The notes: generated by a model from the sequence alone, not told the origin. A stretch of DNA of 64,000 bases from Rhytidiadelphus loreus (GCA_947034895.1 OX344761.1:79625839-79689838); one strand, 5' to 3'; positions 1-14,027 are shown, numbered from the stretch's first letter. Program-made: numbers and translations.

Positions 1-3000
1 GCCCCAAGTGCTCCGTCAATTCCTTGCAGTGCCCTTACTCCACTTTGTACGGCGACGGGAGCAGCACCAACGGCTACTTTGTCAATGACCTCTTCACTTT
101 CAACCAGGTCCCTAGTGGCAATTCAACTGCCACAAGTGGCTCAGCGACTCTCACTTTTGGGTCAGCGCTGAAACCTTTCTCTGCCTTCTCTTTTTTTCAT
201 AATACAAGAGAAAAATAGTTTTTGTATGTTTTGAGGGTTCATATATATTTTTTCATTCCTTTGTGGTCTGTTAGCATTCGATCTGATACGCTATTTTAAA
301 ATCAATATCATTGGAACAGTACTCTGATGCGCTATTGGTTTGAAACTGGAATCAAAGTATCACTTGTATAATGGTCACAAGTGTTATATTAAATAATGGT
401 TTCTAAAGCGTTTTTGTTTTGAAAATTCGGTATGTGTATATTTTTCTTCCTTTGTGGTCTGTTAGCATTCGATCCGATATTCAATGGAACTATTTTAAAA
501 TCAATTTCATTGCAACAGTACTTTGATGCACTTTTGGATTGAAACTGGGATCCGAGTTTCATTTTAATTCTATAAGGGTATATACCAAGTGTCATTTTAA
601 ACGGTTTCTGAAAGCGTTTTTTTTGTTGGAAGATTCGTTGTAGGTATATCATTCTACCTTTTGTGGTCTGTTAGCATTCGGCCTGGTACTTAATGGCACT
701 ATTTTATAATCAATTTCGTTGCGACAGAACTTTGAAGCATTTTTTGGTTTGACAAAGTATCACTTTTATAATGGTCATGAGTGTCATTTTAAATGGTTAC
801 TAAAGCGTTTTTGTTTGAAGATCGTTATGTGTATATTCTTTTCTTCCTTTGTGGTCGGCTAGTGTTTAGTCTATACTATTTTCAAATCAATTCATAGGTG
901 CTGTACTTGGATGCACTTTTGGTTTGAAGATTTTATATATTGCGTAGTTTTTCCCGCCTGTGCTAGAATTCGGTCTGGTAACAAATGAAATTATATTAAA
1001 ATCAATGCACTTCTGGTGTGCAAATTTAGGGTTTACTGAAACGTTGTTTGGAGCTGGATTTGCAGGTGTGGATCTAATCAAACAGGGACATGGGCAACAG
1101 ATGGACTCATAGGTTTTGGCCAGGCTGCAATATCTGCACCCAGCCAGTTAACTGAGCAGGGTCAAACAGTCAACATTTTTGCGCATTGCTTGCAAGGGGA
1201 TAATAAAGGGAGTGGCTCTCTTGTTATTGGGAGTATTCGAGAACCTGACGTGGTTTATACTCCGATTGTTCCTAAGCAGTAAGCCCTCAAACATATTTTC
1301 GTTACTTTGTTTGATTTCTTCGTTCTATCGGCACATTTTTTTCACGTTCCTTGAAGCTTTCTAAATGATATATTTCAAGTCCTATATATATGGAGGCAGA
1401 CACTTTTGGCCATTTGGGAACTAATAGTTAAGACTTTCACTAAAATTATTGCCATGTATGTGGGTTCTTCACTGCCTCACACCGAGTGTGCAGCACTCAT
1501 ACTTCCATTGAGGTTGTTTGCCGCATGGGGCTAACATTGAAGTTGGCTAGAAGTTGTTGGAAATCATAATTTTTCTTGTTTTCCTTCTTAATATGCCACC
1601 GGCATTTGGTCACGAATAAATTAATTGGAGTAGTGGCGACCCTTGTTATATGCATCTCATTTTTTCAAGTAAAGCACCCATTATTAGTGCACATCTTATT
1701 AGCCCGTGTTTGAGCTGGCTCATGTTTCCATGGACTGGTTTTGGAATGTGACTCTGTTTAGCTGACAACCTTGTTCAATGACGAGTTCTACTTTGAATTA
1801 ATATTTGGTGGCTTCTGAAACCTTTGTTGTACATAATCAATCGTATATGTAAGAAGTAGATGCAGGAAATTCGATGTTGCTTTTACTATTCCTAGCAGTG
1901 ATAAAATTCTGACATTCTAGAGAACTCTTGTTTAGTATCCTCTGAATTGGCGTGGAAAGGAATCCCTTACACTTAGTTTTTCAGAGTTGAGAGCCCGATT
2001 GAACATTGAGAGCACCTCAAACTAATGAATCATTGTCTTCGAACTTAGAAGTATGTGGCAGCTTTACTTAATTTAGACATGACGTAGCTCCAAGTAAATC
2101 TTAGTTGGCACTGGTCTTAAAAATTGCCATACCTCCGCTACTCAAGAATGTTATGGTAGCTCGTTTGAATAGTTTTGGTTGCCTTACATAAATGGAAATC
2201 TGTTTTTTTTGTGAGCACTACACTGATTTGTCCTATTAATGAGGGGGTGGGGGATGGGGGATTAGGATCACCTAGAAAATTAGTGTCACCACAAAATTTC
2301 AGTTTTGTGGAAATTGGAACAATACAGTAATATTTCAACTTGCACTAATTCAAAATCGGTAATATTGTAGACAGGATGAAGCTGAATGCAAAACCTGATA
2401 TTTTTGGTTTACTTCTGTTGGGATGCAGGAGTCATTACAATGTGGAATTGCTAAATATTGCTGTCAATGGGATGAACGTCAGCTCCCCTGCTTCCTTCGA
2501 TCTTGCAACGGCAGGCGGTGTTATTTTTGACAGTGGAACCACTCTCACATATCTGGTGCAGCCAGCATATGGGCAATTTCAATCGGGAGTAAGTGCCTGA
2601 ACTCGAATTTCAAGTGGTGTGCTTGCAGTTGCTGTCTGACTCTTCTGCGTCATGTTGTTTCTTTTGAATGATGTTAAAAGAAGCTCTGGATGGGGATCCA
2701 ATTTGGAAGTTGTCCGTTGATTTCAAGTATAAGTCAATTGTGTACTTGAGTCACAGCAAAACTTTATAATCGCATGTAAGTCTATTTCGTAACACGCACT
2801 AATTGGACAAGTCAGTGTAGTGCTCTGATAAAGTTGGTATACAGCTGTTTTTCTGGATTGTTTGTAGTTTGATGTTTTAAGTCATTTTGCTGTTGTTGCA
2901 TTGTTCTGGCAGGTGATTGGGGTTGCACCTGTTGCACCTAGTATCATTCCAGATTCCCAGGGCAACACTCAAACTTGTTTCATTTATTCTGGCAGGTGTG

Positions 3001-5020
3001 TTAAGTGAACAAGCATCAATTTCAGTGGTTTGTTTTGAAGATGAGTTCACTGCTCAGACAAGATTTGAGTGCTTTGTGGTTCTATTGTATTATTATTTAA
3101 AACTCAGTTTCTCTTGACGTTCGAACTTTACTGGTCATGTTACCCTTCATTATGACCTCTTCTGACAGAGCTTAGCCCCTAAAGAGCGAAGAAGTCCGAA
3201 GGTGGTCTCATGTATTTTTGTAGCTGTTCTAAATACGTCATTTGGGAACTGTCTTTTATCCAATTTTATTTAGTTTTTAAGCGATGCATGCAGTGTTCTT
3301 CAGGTGATATAAAAATTGACCCCATCTGAATTATGATTTTTCAAAATACGATCCATCAAATGGATCATTTTGAAAACCATGATGAACCCTTGGTCCCTTA
3401 GGGTTAGATTAACTATGCTCATTTTGCCAGATTTTGAAATTCTTTTGGGCCAATTGCTTTGTGCAGCATAGAGGGGTATTTCCCAAACCTTACTCTCTAC
3501 TTCGCTGGAGGAGCGGTTATGACGTTGGGCCCGAAGAATTACCTCTATAAGGAAATACTTTCGGTATGTTTAAGTTCCAATCCCATCCAGTTAAGAGAGA
3601 TTAGTAGTACAACCGCTGTAACATTCTCAACCATACCCGCGACCCACGTTGCATTAGAAACATATAATTTTCTTCAGTTTGCCAGAACTAAAGAAGATTT
3701 TAAACTCAATTTTTTTGATGAAACTGTGTAAGGATGAGTATGTGATCATCTAAATGGATGAAATTGTGAGAGTAGGTCGTGACACTGTTCACTTAATATA
3801 AAAGATATGTTTCTACTTATATTTGTGTTTTAATACAATAGATATGTCGCTACTCATATTTGTGTTTTTGAATCGATTTGACCAATGTGGAACGTCCTGC
3901 AGACTGGCTTGGAAGCGTATTGTTTTAGTTGGCTCGAAAGTGTAAGCACTCCTGGGTTCGTGTCTTATACAATATTTGGAGGTGAACTCTTACTCTCATG
4001 CTCAAATGCTGTTGAATTATTTTGAATGAAAGAAATTTTAGAAAAATATATGGGTTAACGTGATACCCGCAAATCAGCCAGCTTTCGATCATCACACATG
4101 ACTATATGAGGTTGGTGCTCTTCACCCTGATTCTTTTTCCTGATCTGGTGGCAGATAATGTGCTGAAAGATAAGCTGGTTGTGTACGATAACGCCAACAA
4201 ACAAATCGGCTGGAAGAACTTTGACTGTACGTCCTGAACCCTTGCAAGTAGACTCCTTTTCTTCCCTAAATCCATGTCAATGATTTCACCCAGATCTGTT
4301 CCACGCATCAACACCAAAAAGATTTCATCAAGCTCCAAGGATTCATTGAGAAGATGTTTGGATGTCTTTAGGGTTGAGCAAGAACAAATGAATGAAAAAT
4401 GCGTGGGCGAAAGCGTGACAGATATAATCTTGACACAATTTGCATTTAATATAAGAGACGTAGGAGTGTGCTTTCATTGGTAGATCTCTGTAGAGAGCTG
4501 CAGAGAGATCAAGTTGGGAGAAGAAGTGAAATCTGTTGTGATCAATTTTTTAATCACTTCGTATGAATTTCTTATGCAATTTCAAGCAGGAGGTTGTAGA
4601 CTACTGGAAGTCATAGTTGAGTCCCTAACATGTAGCCAAGTCGTGCTTACACCGCTTGGTAATTGAAGGTCAACCTTCTAGTATTCAAAGAGATGAATTA
4701 GGTCGGAATAAAAGAGGCATGCTGTTGAATTCCACTGTATGTTGCATTCCACGGTGTTGCTGTTTCAAGCTCAGTTTTTTTTGTTCCTTTTAGTATAAAT
4801 TTGGTGGTGGAACCTAACGTAGTCCTCGTGTGGAGATGTCATAGGTACAAAAGGTATAGCAGTGAGCAGCACGCCTACAAGTGCGCCTGTGACCGTGCTG
4901 CCAAGTGGAGCTGGCCCGCCTGGTGCTTTTAGTCACTCCCCCAGTGATGCACACCGCAACCGTGCTTTCTTCGCATACTGGCTCTGGATTGCGGCTGTAG
5001 TTTGCCATTGTTTTCGGTGA
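1..5020 (+). CDS. A1-family aspartyl protease, 3' part (5' end lies before the window)
   Basis: Pepsin-like secreted or membrane-anchored aspartic endopeptidase of the plant A1 type. Exons by frame and splice sites: 1-160, 1066-1278, 2429-2588, 2913-2995, 3467-3563, 3903-3981, 4155-4226, 4845-5020. Exon 1 carries the flap region (YGDGSSTNGYFVND); exon 2 has the family-typical FGCG...GLIGFGQ stretch; exon 3 has the second catalytic motif, FDSGTT, preceded by GGVI. The first catalytic Asp motif lies before the window. Exon 7 ends in VYDNANKQIGWKNFDC, a typical A1 C-terminus. A donor GTACGT at 4227 allows splicing in frame to 4845-5020, adding a Ser/Thr/Pro-rich linker and a hydrophobic tail (FFAYWLWIAAVVCHCF), as in GPI-anchored plant aspartic proteases. 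If that intron is retained, translation stops at 4235-4237. The family call is secure; the last exon is an inference from splice sites. Confidence 0.88.
261..1030. repeat. ~190-210-bp tandem repeat inside protease intron 1
   Basis: A phrase beginning TTGTGGTCTGTTAGCATTCG recurs at 261, 452, 661 and (diverged) 849. Each copy is followed by the same order of words (ATTTTAAAATCAAT..., ...TTTGAAACTGG..., ...AAAGCGTTTTTGTTT). That makes nearly four degenerate units filling most of the first intron. There is no coding potential. Confidence 0.8.
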
Positions 5021-7188
5021 CAGAAAGGTTAGGACTTCCAGAATCTATTTCCACTGTAATTGCTGTCGAGTGTAGTTCCAATATATTAGACTGGTCAATA
5101 TATTTTAATTGATGTTCTTGTTGGGAATGAAAGAGGGTTCCAATGCACCAAAGAATGCGTTATTTGAACACTGTATGCTAAGGGTCAAGTTTTACTGGCA
5201 GATGGTTTTTTTCTAAAATTGCTTCTTTGATAACAGGTACTTCTCATTTAAGGTGATGTACTGTACACTAGGTGAACACCTGATGAAGAAGTAAAGTGGC
5301 GACTTTTGAGTCTGGCAATTTGGGGTGTTACTTAATTCAATGTAGGTGTTAGTGTTTCCCACTGTTAACTTATCATAGATTACCTCATTTGCATTAGAAG
5401 CAAGAAGAGTAGGATCCAAGAGCATTGTATTCTTATAATCAATCTCTTTCGATCAGCAAGTAAATTTGATTTTGCAGCAAAGATTTTGAAGAGTTTGGGG
5501 CCTGACCAAATTGTCGACTGACTGGCTGACTTGCAACCCTTTGTACCTTAATTGTTTCCGTCAAATTGTTCGATTGGAAGTGAAACGAAAAAAATAATTA
5601 ATGGGGGACAATTAAATGTGTCGAAAACTTGAAAGTCTGATCACTATCGTGGTAAGGTGGGTACCCCACCCAAAAACCGGCCACTTTTTAATTAACTCAC
5701 TGTGTGGTCAAATTTTCATATTTTCTTGTTGGGAAGTGAAAGGAGGTTCCAACGTACCAAAGAACATGACATTTGGATACCAAATGCAAAAGTTATGAAG
5801 GGTCAAAGTTTTTTTTAAAGATGTTCTGAAATCGTTTTTTCAACATGAAATTGTTTCTTCACCTAAAGTTATAGGGATACAGACTAATCATAGTGCATGT
5901 AACTTCAATAAGCATACTATTGTAAATGAAGGATAAGATCAACACTTTTTCTACCATATATTTAAGTATTTATGGAAAAGAAGGTTTGATAGATGATAAA
6001 AACAAAACTACTCTTCAAGAGTTATTTTCCATTCAAGTTAAAAAATATATATATTCCTAAATTTTTTGGCATCTATTTTTATAATTATTATAAAAACTTG
6101 CCCTACATGGACATGGTAATTACAAATTTGTACCACACCTAGAATGTCTATTGTAATATAAATACAACCCCCCTCCTAATTTCTTTGGTAATTCCATCTA
6201 ATTATATACAGAAGAACTTTTGATGTTGAAGATGAATAATATGAAGCAATAGAAGTATCCTTTAAATCCTTAAAGACCAAGGAATAGATCAAATTTCTAA
6301 AATTGTGGAGATGTATTGTAAAATGCAACTTAGTATAATAATTTAATGAAGGTTTTTAAATAGGTTGTAAAATATGGTCTACTATTCATGTCGATATCAA
6401 TAGATATCTTGCCTACACTAACCAACATTTATCACTTAGGGACTAAGACCACTTCAAAAACTTAGATTATTAATGGGGATTGTCCATTTGTTTAAAAAAA
6501 ACAAAACAACAACAATTCAAATTATATTTTTCCATTGACATCTTAAAGTATTGAAACCTTTTCTAATTCATTATGTGACCACATGAAGCAATATTGACGG
6601 TTTTATTAAAATGGGTCATAAAGCATGGACAACAATTTTCTAGTAGAATTCCATTTTTCTCCTTTGTAATTGGGGATTATAGAAGATCATTCATCCAATG
6701 TGAATTTTCTTGTCCATGCATAGGCCTTCTTCATTCAAAAACTTACAAAAGAAAGGCCTCTTTGTTGGGCTCTGCCCTCCATGTCAAACTTCTTTTTCTA
6801 GAATTTTCATTGTAGGGCATTTCCTATACAACAATGTTTTGTTTTTTTGTTTTTCAGACAAATGGTTATGTGGCCTTTCTTTCAAGAAGGTTTTGAATTT
6901 TGTAGCTCCTTCGTTCTGAGGGGTTGAATTGAAGGAGGCCAATTTTGAGTCTGTAATTTTGAGTCTGTAATTTTGAATATGTAATTTTTGTATGCAATTT
7001 TTGTAAGATGGATGAAATGAAGTTTTGAAAATATCATGGCAACAATGTGCAAGGCCATCATTATAGTATGGCATTTTTTAACACATTTACCCTCTTTTTA
7101 TTCTATTGGCTTGAAGCTGCCCTTTTCTTTTTGAGGAAATTGGGAATTTAATTGCCTAAAAGAAATCCTACTATACATGATTAATCCC
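5021..7188. other. AT-rich intergenic DNA, no gene seen
   Basis: Downstream of the protease. The strand has only short ORFs with no recognisable motif. It probably includes the protease 3' untranslated region just after 5020. I see no RNA gene or conserved coding stretch. Confidence 0.5.
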
Positions 7189-7780
7189 TTAACCCCTAAA
7201 GTTCCATTATCCTCTTAGGAGACAAAATGGATTTTGGGTAGGTTCCTATAACCTCAATTTTTGGTGAAACTTTTTGAAACTTTTTCATATGATAGAAAAA
7301 GTGATTAGCTTTGTGGTAATATAATTTTTATTTCAAGTGGTATCCGGGAGCAAAAACTATACCACAAAAAGCCATGAATTGAACTTAGCAAGTAGCACAA
7401 AAAAAATTGCAAAAAGTTAAAATAAAATTTTTGAAGTTTTTTTCCTAGACTTTTAATTCAATTCTTTAATAAATACATTTTTTAGTTCAAAGTCTATGGT
7501 GTAAAATTTCCCACAAATGATGGTCAAAGTCATCTGAAATTGCAAGTCAATGTTCAAAATTTGATTTTTCCAACTTTGAATGCTAATATCTTTCACTTTG
7601 TACAAGCAAATTTCATGAAAATTTTAACATATGATTTAAGACAAGTAAAGTATAAGATCCTATGGTTGTATTCTAAAAATTTATATTTTTTACTATTTTC
7701 TTGGGTGAACACAACTAAACTAGCAATTTTGAGTATTTTTTGATAGAAAAATACCCTTAGGATTTTAGAGGTGAAGAACC
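7189..7780. repeat. Dispersed repeat R1, copy 1 (shortened)
   Basis: It starts TTAACCCCTAAAG and shares with copies 2 and 3 the ordered words ...GGATTTTGGGTAGG..CCT..AACCTCAA..., ...TTAGCTTTGTGGTAATATAATTTTTATTT..., ...GGGAGCAAAA... and, at the end, ...GCAATTTTGAGTATTTTTTGAT. It lacks part of the middle compared with the ~0.9-kb copies. It is non-coding, probably an old non-autonomous transposon. Confidence 0.7.
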
Positions 7781-8570
7781 TAGTGTTTGAATTCAAACAA
7801 CTACTCAATGCAAACACATCCAAAACAAAAGAAACGTACATTTTTTCATCCATCAACTTTTTTGAAGATCCATTTAGTTCTTTAACAATTATACAGTATA
7901 GATTCAAAAGACTTTGTTTTGAAAATATTCTTTAATTCAAAGAATACTAGTAGGTTTTGCCTCATTAAGTAACTTTTTTAGTTCAAAAAATGACACTTCA
8001 AAACCGACTTGAATAAAAATATAAAATAATTTTTTTTCACAAATTAAGATAATTAGAATTTAACATTTCAAACTTAAATTAAATAACAAATATTCAATCT
8101 ACAATTGTTTTTTGAAGGAATTTTCAATTTTTGATTTCAAATTTTATTGGAAAATATTTATTAGTATAGAAGTTGATCTAAACCATATGGATATAATCTA
8201 TGGATTATATTTTACACTTCTTGTTTAAAAGCCATCATTAAATTATTATTCTAAGTTGTATTTACAATACATCTTTACATTTTCAAAAATTTGAACTTCT
8301 CCCTTGTCCTTATGGTATTAATACAACTATACCTAATATCAAATGAATAAGCATTTTGAACTTATTAAACCATCTATTTTATTGATAAATAGTTGAGAGT
8401 CAAAAAAAGATTGCACATTTCCTTTGCATGCATTTTTTGAACATCATATAAAAGAATTTTCAAAGCATTGAAAATAGGTATACCCCCAACAAACATTAGA
8501 GTCTCATATTTATAAAACTAATATTTTAGGTAAGAATCTAGATGGGATAGTTATGCAAGCAAGACACAAT

Positions 8571-9480
8571 AATCCTTAAAAGTCCCATTGTCCCATTGGG
8601 GGACATAATGGATTTTAGGAAGGCTCCTACAATCTCAACTTTTGTCTTGATTTTTCAATAAAAAAAAAATGAAAATACATTAGCTTTTTTGGAATATAAT
8701 TTTATTTGAATCAATACTTAGGAGCAAAAGTGATGTCATCCTGAGCCTAAAACAGGGTTTGTTGGGCAATACAAAAAAAAATCACAAAATGTTAAAATAA
8801 GATTTTCAAAATTTTGTTTCTCATAGAAAGTTATTTTTGTCTACATGGGCAAATTTGATTTAGTCTATTTAGACTAGTGATGAGAAATTTAAGGAAAATC
8901 TTGTTTTTCAAGCAATTTAAACATCTTCTTGAAAAATTAACTTGCAAGGTTCATTTTTTAACACAATTTTTGTAATTTTTCAAAAAAAGAAGCTCGATAT
9001 GGTTTAGTTTACTTTCTAAAACAATCTTACCATTGAAATTATTGTATTTCAAATTTTTATCTTAGATCTATTAACAATTTACTTTTTCTTTCTATCTCAT
9101 ACCTACTTCTACTTATTTAATAATTTTTAAAGAATGAAAATCAAGTGTTTTTAGAAAAAAATCCCTAGACCTTCAACTCAATTCTTCAACATAAATTTTT
9201 TTAATTCACTATATTGGTAGTGTAAAAATTTTAAGTAAAGAAGATTTGAAGCCTTAAAATCTTATTAGACAAGGTGTGGAAGAAACAATTTTCTTCACTT
9301 CAAACACAAATAATTATCTTGCATCCATGTAGTCAAAGTTTTTGAATTTAAAAAAAAAATATTGTACAAATCTAGTGCAAGATCCTACAATTAAATATGC
9401 GAATAAAATAATTTCTTAAAGTTTTTTGCACTTTGCAATAGAAATGGTAGTATTGAGTGGAATTTGATGAAAAAAGGGCT
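8571..9480. repeat. Dispersed repeat R1, copy 2
   Basis: About 0.9 kb, colinear with 10147-11060. Shared landmarks are the GTCCC...GGGGGACATAATGGATTTTAG start, AGACTAGTGATGAGAAA (near 8872), the CTTGTTTTTC tract, TCAATTCTTCAA and the TTTTGCACTTTGCAATAGAAAT end. There is no open reading frame of note. Confidence 0.75.
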
Positions 9481-10146
9481 TAAGACTTTATTTGAACCGC
9501 TACACATTAGTGGTATATTGTACATTTTAAATTTTCAAATGTACTCTATTAGTATATAATAACTACAAAATGATACACATAGTCACATGGCACAAATAGA
9601 GTCTCCTACCTCATATGCAATTACTTGAAGGTAAGTGCACCCACAATCAAAATGTGACACCTACATTTGAATCCCAAAACATCGCAATATTGATTACACA
9701 AAACAGTGTACACAATTAAAACATGAGAGTCTATGAGAACCTAGTGTTGGTTTTCTATACACATACCTCGAGATAGAACTTTGAAAGTTTGTAACTTATT
9801 CATACAATCATGTCCGAATAATGAATGCTAAAATGCGCTAGATTTTGCTTTTAGTAGCCAATAAGATCCAACAAATAATTTACATTTAATAAAACTAACC
9901 ACTGTTTGCCTAATATTTAATTAAAGGACAAAAAATAGTTAGGTAGTCTAAAAATTAATAAATTATAATCAAACAATTTAAAAATATAATTAAAAGAAGT
10001 TGGGCATTCATCCAAGTTGTTATTGCAATTTTTGGATGGTTATTGCTACTTCCATCTAAGGAGGCCGCATTTACCTAAACCCTTATTTTGACCTCCAAAC
10101 CCTAAACTCTCTATTTTGTGTATTAAGGTTTTGTTAAGTGTTTTTG

Positions 10147-11060
10147 TTAACTCCTAAAGTTCAAAAGTCCCTACAAGGGACTGTTGGGATTTTAGGTAGA
10201 CTTGTGTGACCTCAATTTCTGACATGATTTTCTAAAACTTTTTTTAAAGATAGGAAATCGCATTGGCTTTCTAAGAATGTAATTATTATTTCAATTGGTG
10301 CTCATGAGCAAAAGTTATGCCACCCTAAGTCCAAAAAGCAGTTCAAGTGGCAGCACAATTTTATTTTTTTAAATTTTAATATTTTTCTCAAAAATGATAT
10401 TTTTGTCTACACATAAAGCTTTGATTCATTCTATTTGGACTAGTGATGAGAAAGTTATGGTCAATCTTGTTTTTCGGGCAATCTAAGCATTTTATAGAAA
10501 AGATAACTTATAGAAATCATTTTTTTGATGAAATCTGTACAATTTTTTTTTTAAATGAATTTTTTTGAATGGATTAAATTTGCTTGCTAGAACAATCTCA
10601 CCACTAGAATTATTGTGTTTCAATTCCATCTTAGAGATATTAACAATTTAGTTTTTTTGTTCAATTTTCAATCTACTTCTACTTAACAATTTTTGAATGA
10701 GTGAAAATTAAGTGTGTTTTTTTGGAATTTTTTCCCTAGACTCTCAATTCAATTCTTCAATATAAAAAATTAGAAATTCCAAATCAGTAGTGCAAAATTT
10801 TTAAGTTATGAAGATTCAAAGGCAAAAAATCTAGTCAAGCAAGGTACAAAAAATTGTTTTCTTTACTTTAAATGCAAATATCTTTCAATCTATAAGGCCA
10901 AAGTTTTGAAATTTCTCCCACACATTCTTATAATAGTCTAGTGCAATATTCTATGGTTAGATATGGGAAAAAATAACTTTAAAACTTTTTTGCTCTTTGC
11001 AATAGAAATAACAATTTTGAGTGTTTTTTAATGAAGAAAAGGCTTAGAGCTTTGGGAGTT
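10147..11060. repeat. Dispersed repeat R1, copy 3
   Basis: Direct-orientation relative of 8571-9480, with the same landmarks in the same order (GACTAGTGATGAGAAA near 10438; TTGCAATAGAAAT near 10997). The same start sequence reappears at 51209. Both copies are too diverged to give a clear target duplication. Confidence 0.75.
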
Positions 11061-11229
11061 AAGTGTTAGAGTTTGTTACATGTGAGAGATATTTTTTCTT
11101 TGTAAGAAAATTGTGTCAAGCTATTTTGAGAAGGATCAATTTTTTTACCAGTATTTGTCAACGTAGTTTGAGATGCCAAATAACTAGTGTGCATTGTGTT
11201 GTGTGCATTGTGTATACAAATAGAAAACT

Positions 11230-13720
11230 TTATGCATGAAGGAGTGCATGGGGTTTGTTACGTGGTGTTTCGATATGTGATGTGAAAGTTAAGTTTTTTC
11301 TAAAATAAAAGATAATTAAATTAAAATTTCTAATTCACAAAAAGTTTGAAATTCTATAACTTTCACACCGGAGGTCCAAATGCCATGAAACAAAATCTAT
11401 GCACCCTTCTCCACAAAGAGCTTTCCAACAATACCAAAGACCACACTCAGGACTCAAGGTTTGTTAGATCTTAGCAAATCAAACAAACAAGACAAACAAA
11501 CAAATTTAAGGTATAGACTAGTGTACCCTATCCCATTACCACAACCAAAATAAAAGTGAAAATAATTTGTTAATTTGTTAATTTGTTAAAACTTTGAAAT
11601 TCAATAATTTTCATACCATAGGTCCAAATGCCACGAAACAAAGCCCATGCACCCCTCTTTACATAGACAGAGAGCTTTCCAATGGTACCAAGAACACAAT
11701 TGAGGGATGTGTGGTTTTAGAAATCTTACCATAAAAACAAAACAACATCATTTAAGGTATTGATAGTGTACCTTGTATTGTTGCCACATCCAAATTAAAA
11801 GTAAAAAATAATTTTCTAATTTTTTTATTTGAATTTCTTTTGAAAGTAAATATCTTTTATGCACAACGGAGTGCAAGGGCTTTGTTTCCTAGTGTTTGGA
11901 CATGCAATGGTACAAGAATTTGGGTGGAGGACTCACGATTTCTTAAATCTCAACATACCAAATAAACAAACAAAACAAACAACCTAATTTAACCCCTAAA
12001 GGACTACAACCATTTTATGTCAAAGCCATTGAAAACTGCCTCTACTGCTGCGTTTATCAATTTTTTCAATAAAATGTTATTTTTGTAAATCTAACCATAG
12101 GATCTTATACTATACTTGTAGATGAAGAAGTGGTAAGAATTTCGTTACATTTTATCGTACGGATTGAAAGATATAGGCATTTCAAGTGAAAGTTGTTTTT
12201 TCCACTGTGCCCGAGAACTTCAGCTGCCTTTGACCATTGATTGTGGTAAATTATTCCACTATGAGTGCTGAATTTAAAAATTTATCATATTTTAGATCAT
12301 GTTAGAAATGTCCCCAAAAAATTTAAAGTAAAAAAAAGACATGGAACATATCTAAATAAATCTTGTAATGCAACAATGTTGAAAAGTTCACAATGCCTCA
12401 CATAAATTTTTGAGCAAGTTCTCTACCACATAAATCTGAAACTCAAAAATCCAAAGGGTGGATTGAAAGATATAGTATGCCTTTACAATCTCCAAAAAAG
12501 AAATTTGAAAGAAACAAAAATTCTATTTCCTATGGAATTTAGAAGCACTAATTGAAGAAAGTATGGAATATGACTTTCGGCATGACATGGAAAAAGGGTC
12601 AGGGTCTGTTCCCAATATGTTTCCACTTTGTTCCCCTCTCGCCCCCCCATGTTTCCCTCTCCGTTCCCTTTCCCACTCCTTGTTCCCCTCCCCACAGCTC
12701 CCCAGCTCCCTCAACATTTCAGCCCACCTCCCATTGCCTCTCACCCGTGCACCTCCCTGCCCATCACAACGTGCCCTTCTCCAAATTAAAAGAAGTCAGT
12801 TGTGCCTGCGTTGCCCCCCATGTGTAAATTGTACAAGATCTGTGATAACTTTTGAATGACAAAACCAATTGTCATGAAATTTTTTTCCCCACGTTGCCCT
12901 TAAAAAACTTTGTCTTTTCAAAAAAATTCAATTAATTTGAAAAAAAATTACAATAGAGAGACGAGGAGACTTTGGTCCTTTAGGGATTAAGGTACAGACA
13001 ATGCCTATGCACCTTTCCTCATAAGAGAGATTTTGAGAACACAACCAAGGGATGCATAGTCCAAAAGATCTCACAATAACAAACAAAACAAACAACTTTA
13101 TTTAAGGTATATAAGTGTGCCATGTGTTGTTACCACATCCAAAATAAAAGTAAATGTAATTTTCTAATTTTTCTAATTCCAAAATAACTCAAAAATCCAT
13201 AACTTTCACAATGTGAGTAAGAATGCCATAAAATAAAACTTGTGCATCGTTCTTTGCAGAGAGCTTTTTGATGGTACCAAGCCCGCGATTAGGGGATGCA
13301 TGGTCCAATAGTTTTCACCATGACAAACAAAGAAAGCAAAGAAAACAAAAAACATAAACCATTTCCAGAAAATCATTGTTCATTTCTTGGGAAAGTTCTA
13401 CGGTGCAATAATCCGTAATGCCCAATTATGCGGGTTTGTCCGCATAATCGAGCATTATGGATCCTTAATTTAACTTTGTTTTTTCATCCCAAGTGTTTCA
13501 TCCAACTTCAATTTTCCTACTCGTGATTTACGTCAAGCAATGTCCCTCGTCGTCGGGCATTGCCCTATACAACCTAACTTAAAGTATGAATATTCAGATA
13601 TATAATAAAATTTTAAAATTAAAATTAAATAAGAAAAAAATGCTTTGAAACAAAGTCCTTGCACTCCTTTGTGAATAAAGCTTTCTATTCGTATCACGAA
13701 CACAACCTCTCACACCGAAG
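11230..13720. repeat. Family of ~250-bp fold-back repeats
   Basis: The words CCAAATGCCATGAAACAAA...TGCACCC..CT...GAGCTTTCCAACGGTACCAA recur near 11375, 11627, 13015 and 13226, and in partial form near 13650. Reverse-complement versions (GGAGTGCA.GGG.TTTGTT) occur at about 11242 and 11869. The segment 11230-11290 is an inverted counterpart of 11355-11415, so these form hairpins. Related units also sit inside the 18-kb element at about 41130 and 41300. These are probably MITE-like elements; there is no coding capacity. Confidence 0.65.
12600..12790. repeat. Pyrimidine-rich (CCCCTCC) low-complexity tract
   Basis: Strongly C/T-biased plus strand with repeated CCCCTC/TTCCCTC words. The overlapping ORFs on both strands here are composition artefacts. 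Confidence 0.7.
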
Positions 13721-13841
13721 TAAAGCCCTTTCACTTCTTCATGCATAAAAGATATTGAATTTCAATTTTTTTTCAATTTTTTCCAATTATTTTTATTTTT
13801 ATTTTGACTATGACAACAGCACAAGGCACACCATACATATG

Positions 13842-13849
13842 TATATAAA
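13842..13849 (+). promoter_or_regulatory. Candidate TATA box of the NAPRT gene
   Basis: TATATAAA lies about 180 bp upstream of the NAPRT start codon and is followed by a short leader. The position suits a plant core promoter, but the region is AT-rich, so chance occurrence is possible. Confidence 0.4.
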
Positions 13850-14027
13850 TAAAATAAAAGGGACGAGTACAGGTGGGCATACCTGACCAAAGCAATTTGG
13901 TATACCTTTCCAACTTCCTTTTCTTTCCGTGATACAACTTCGTCATTCCCAAAGTAAAGCTGATTCTTTGAGAGTGTGCCCAACTTTTTCCCTTGATTGA
14001 GCTTTCACTTGCGACAGACAGACAGAG

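Noticed and set aside
12483..12860. Several 70-98-codon ORFs on both strands
   Set aside because: They sit in a CCCCTCC-rich low-complexity tract; mutually overlapping frames are a composition effect.
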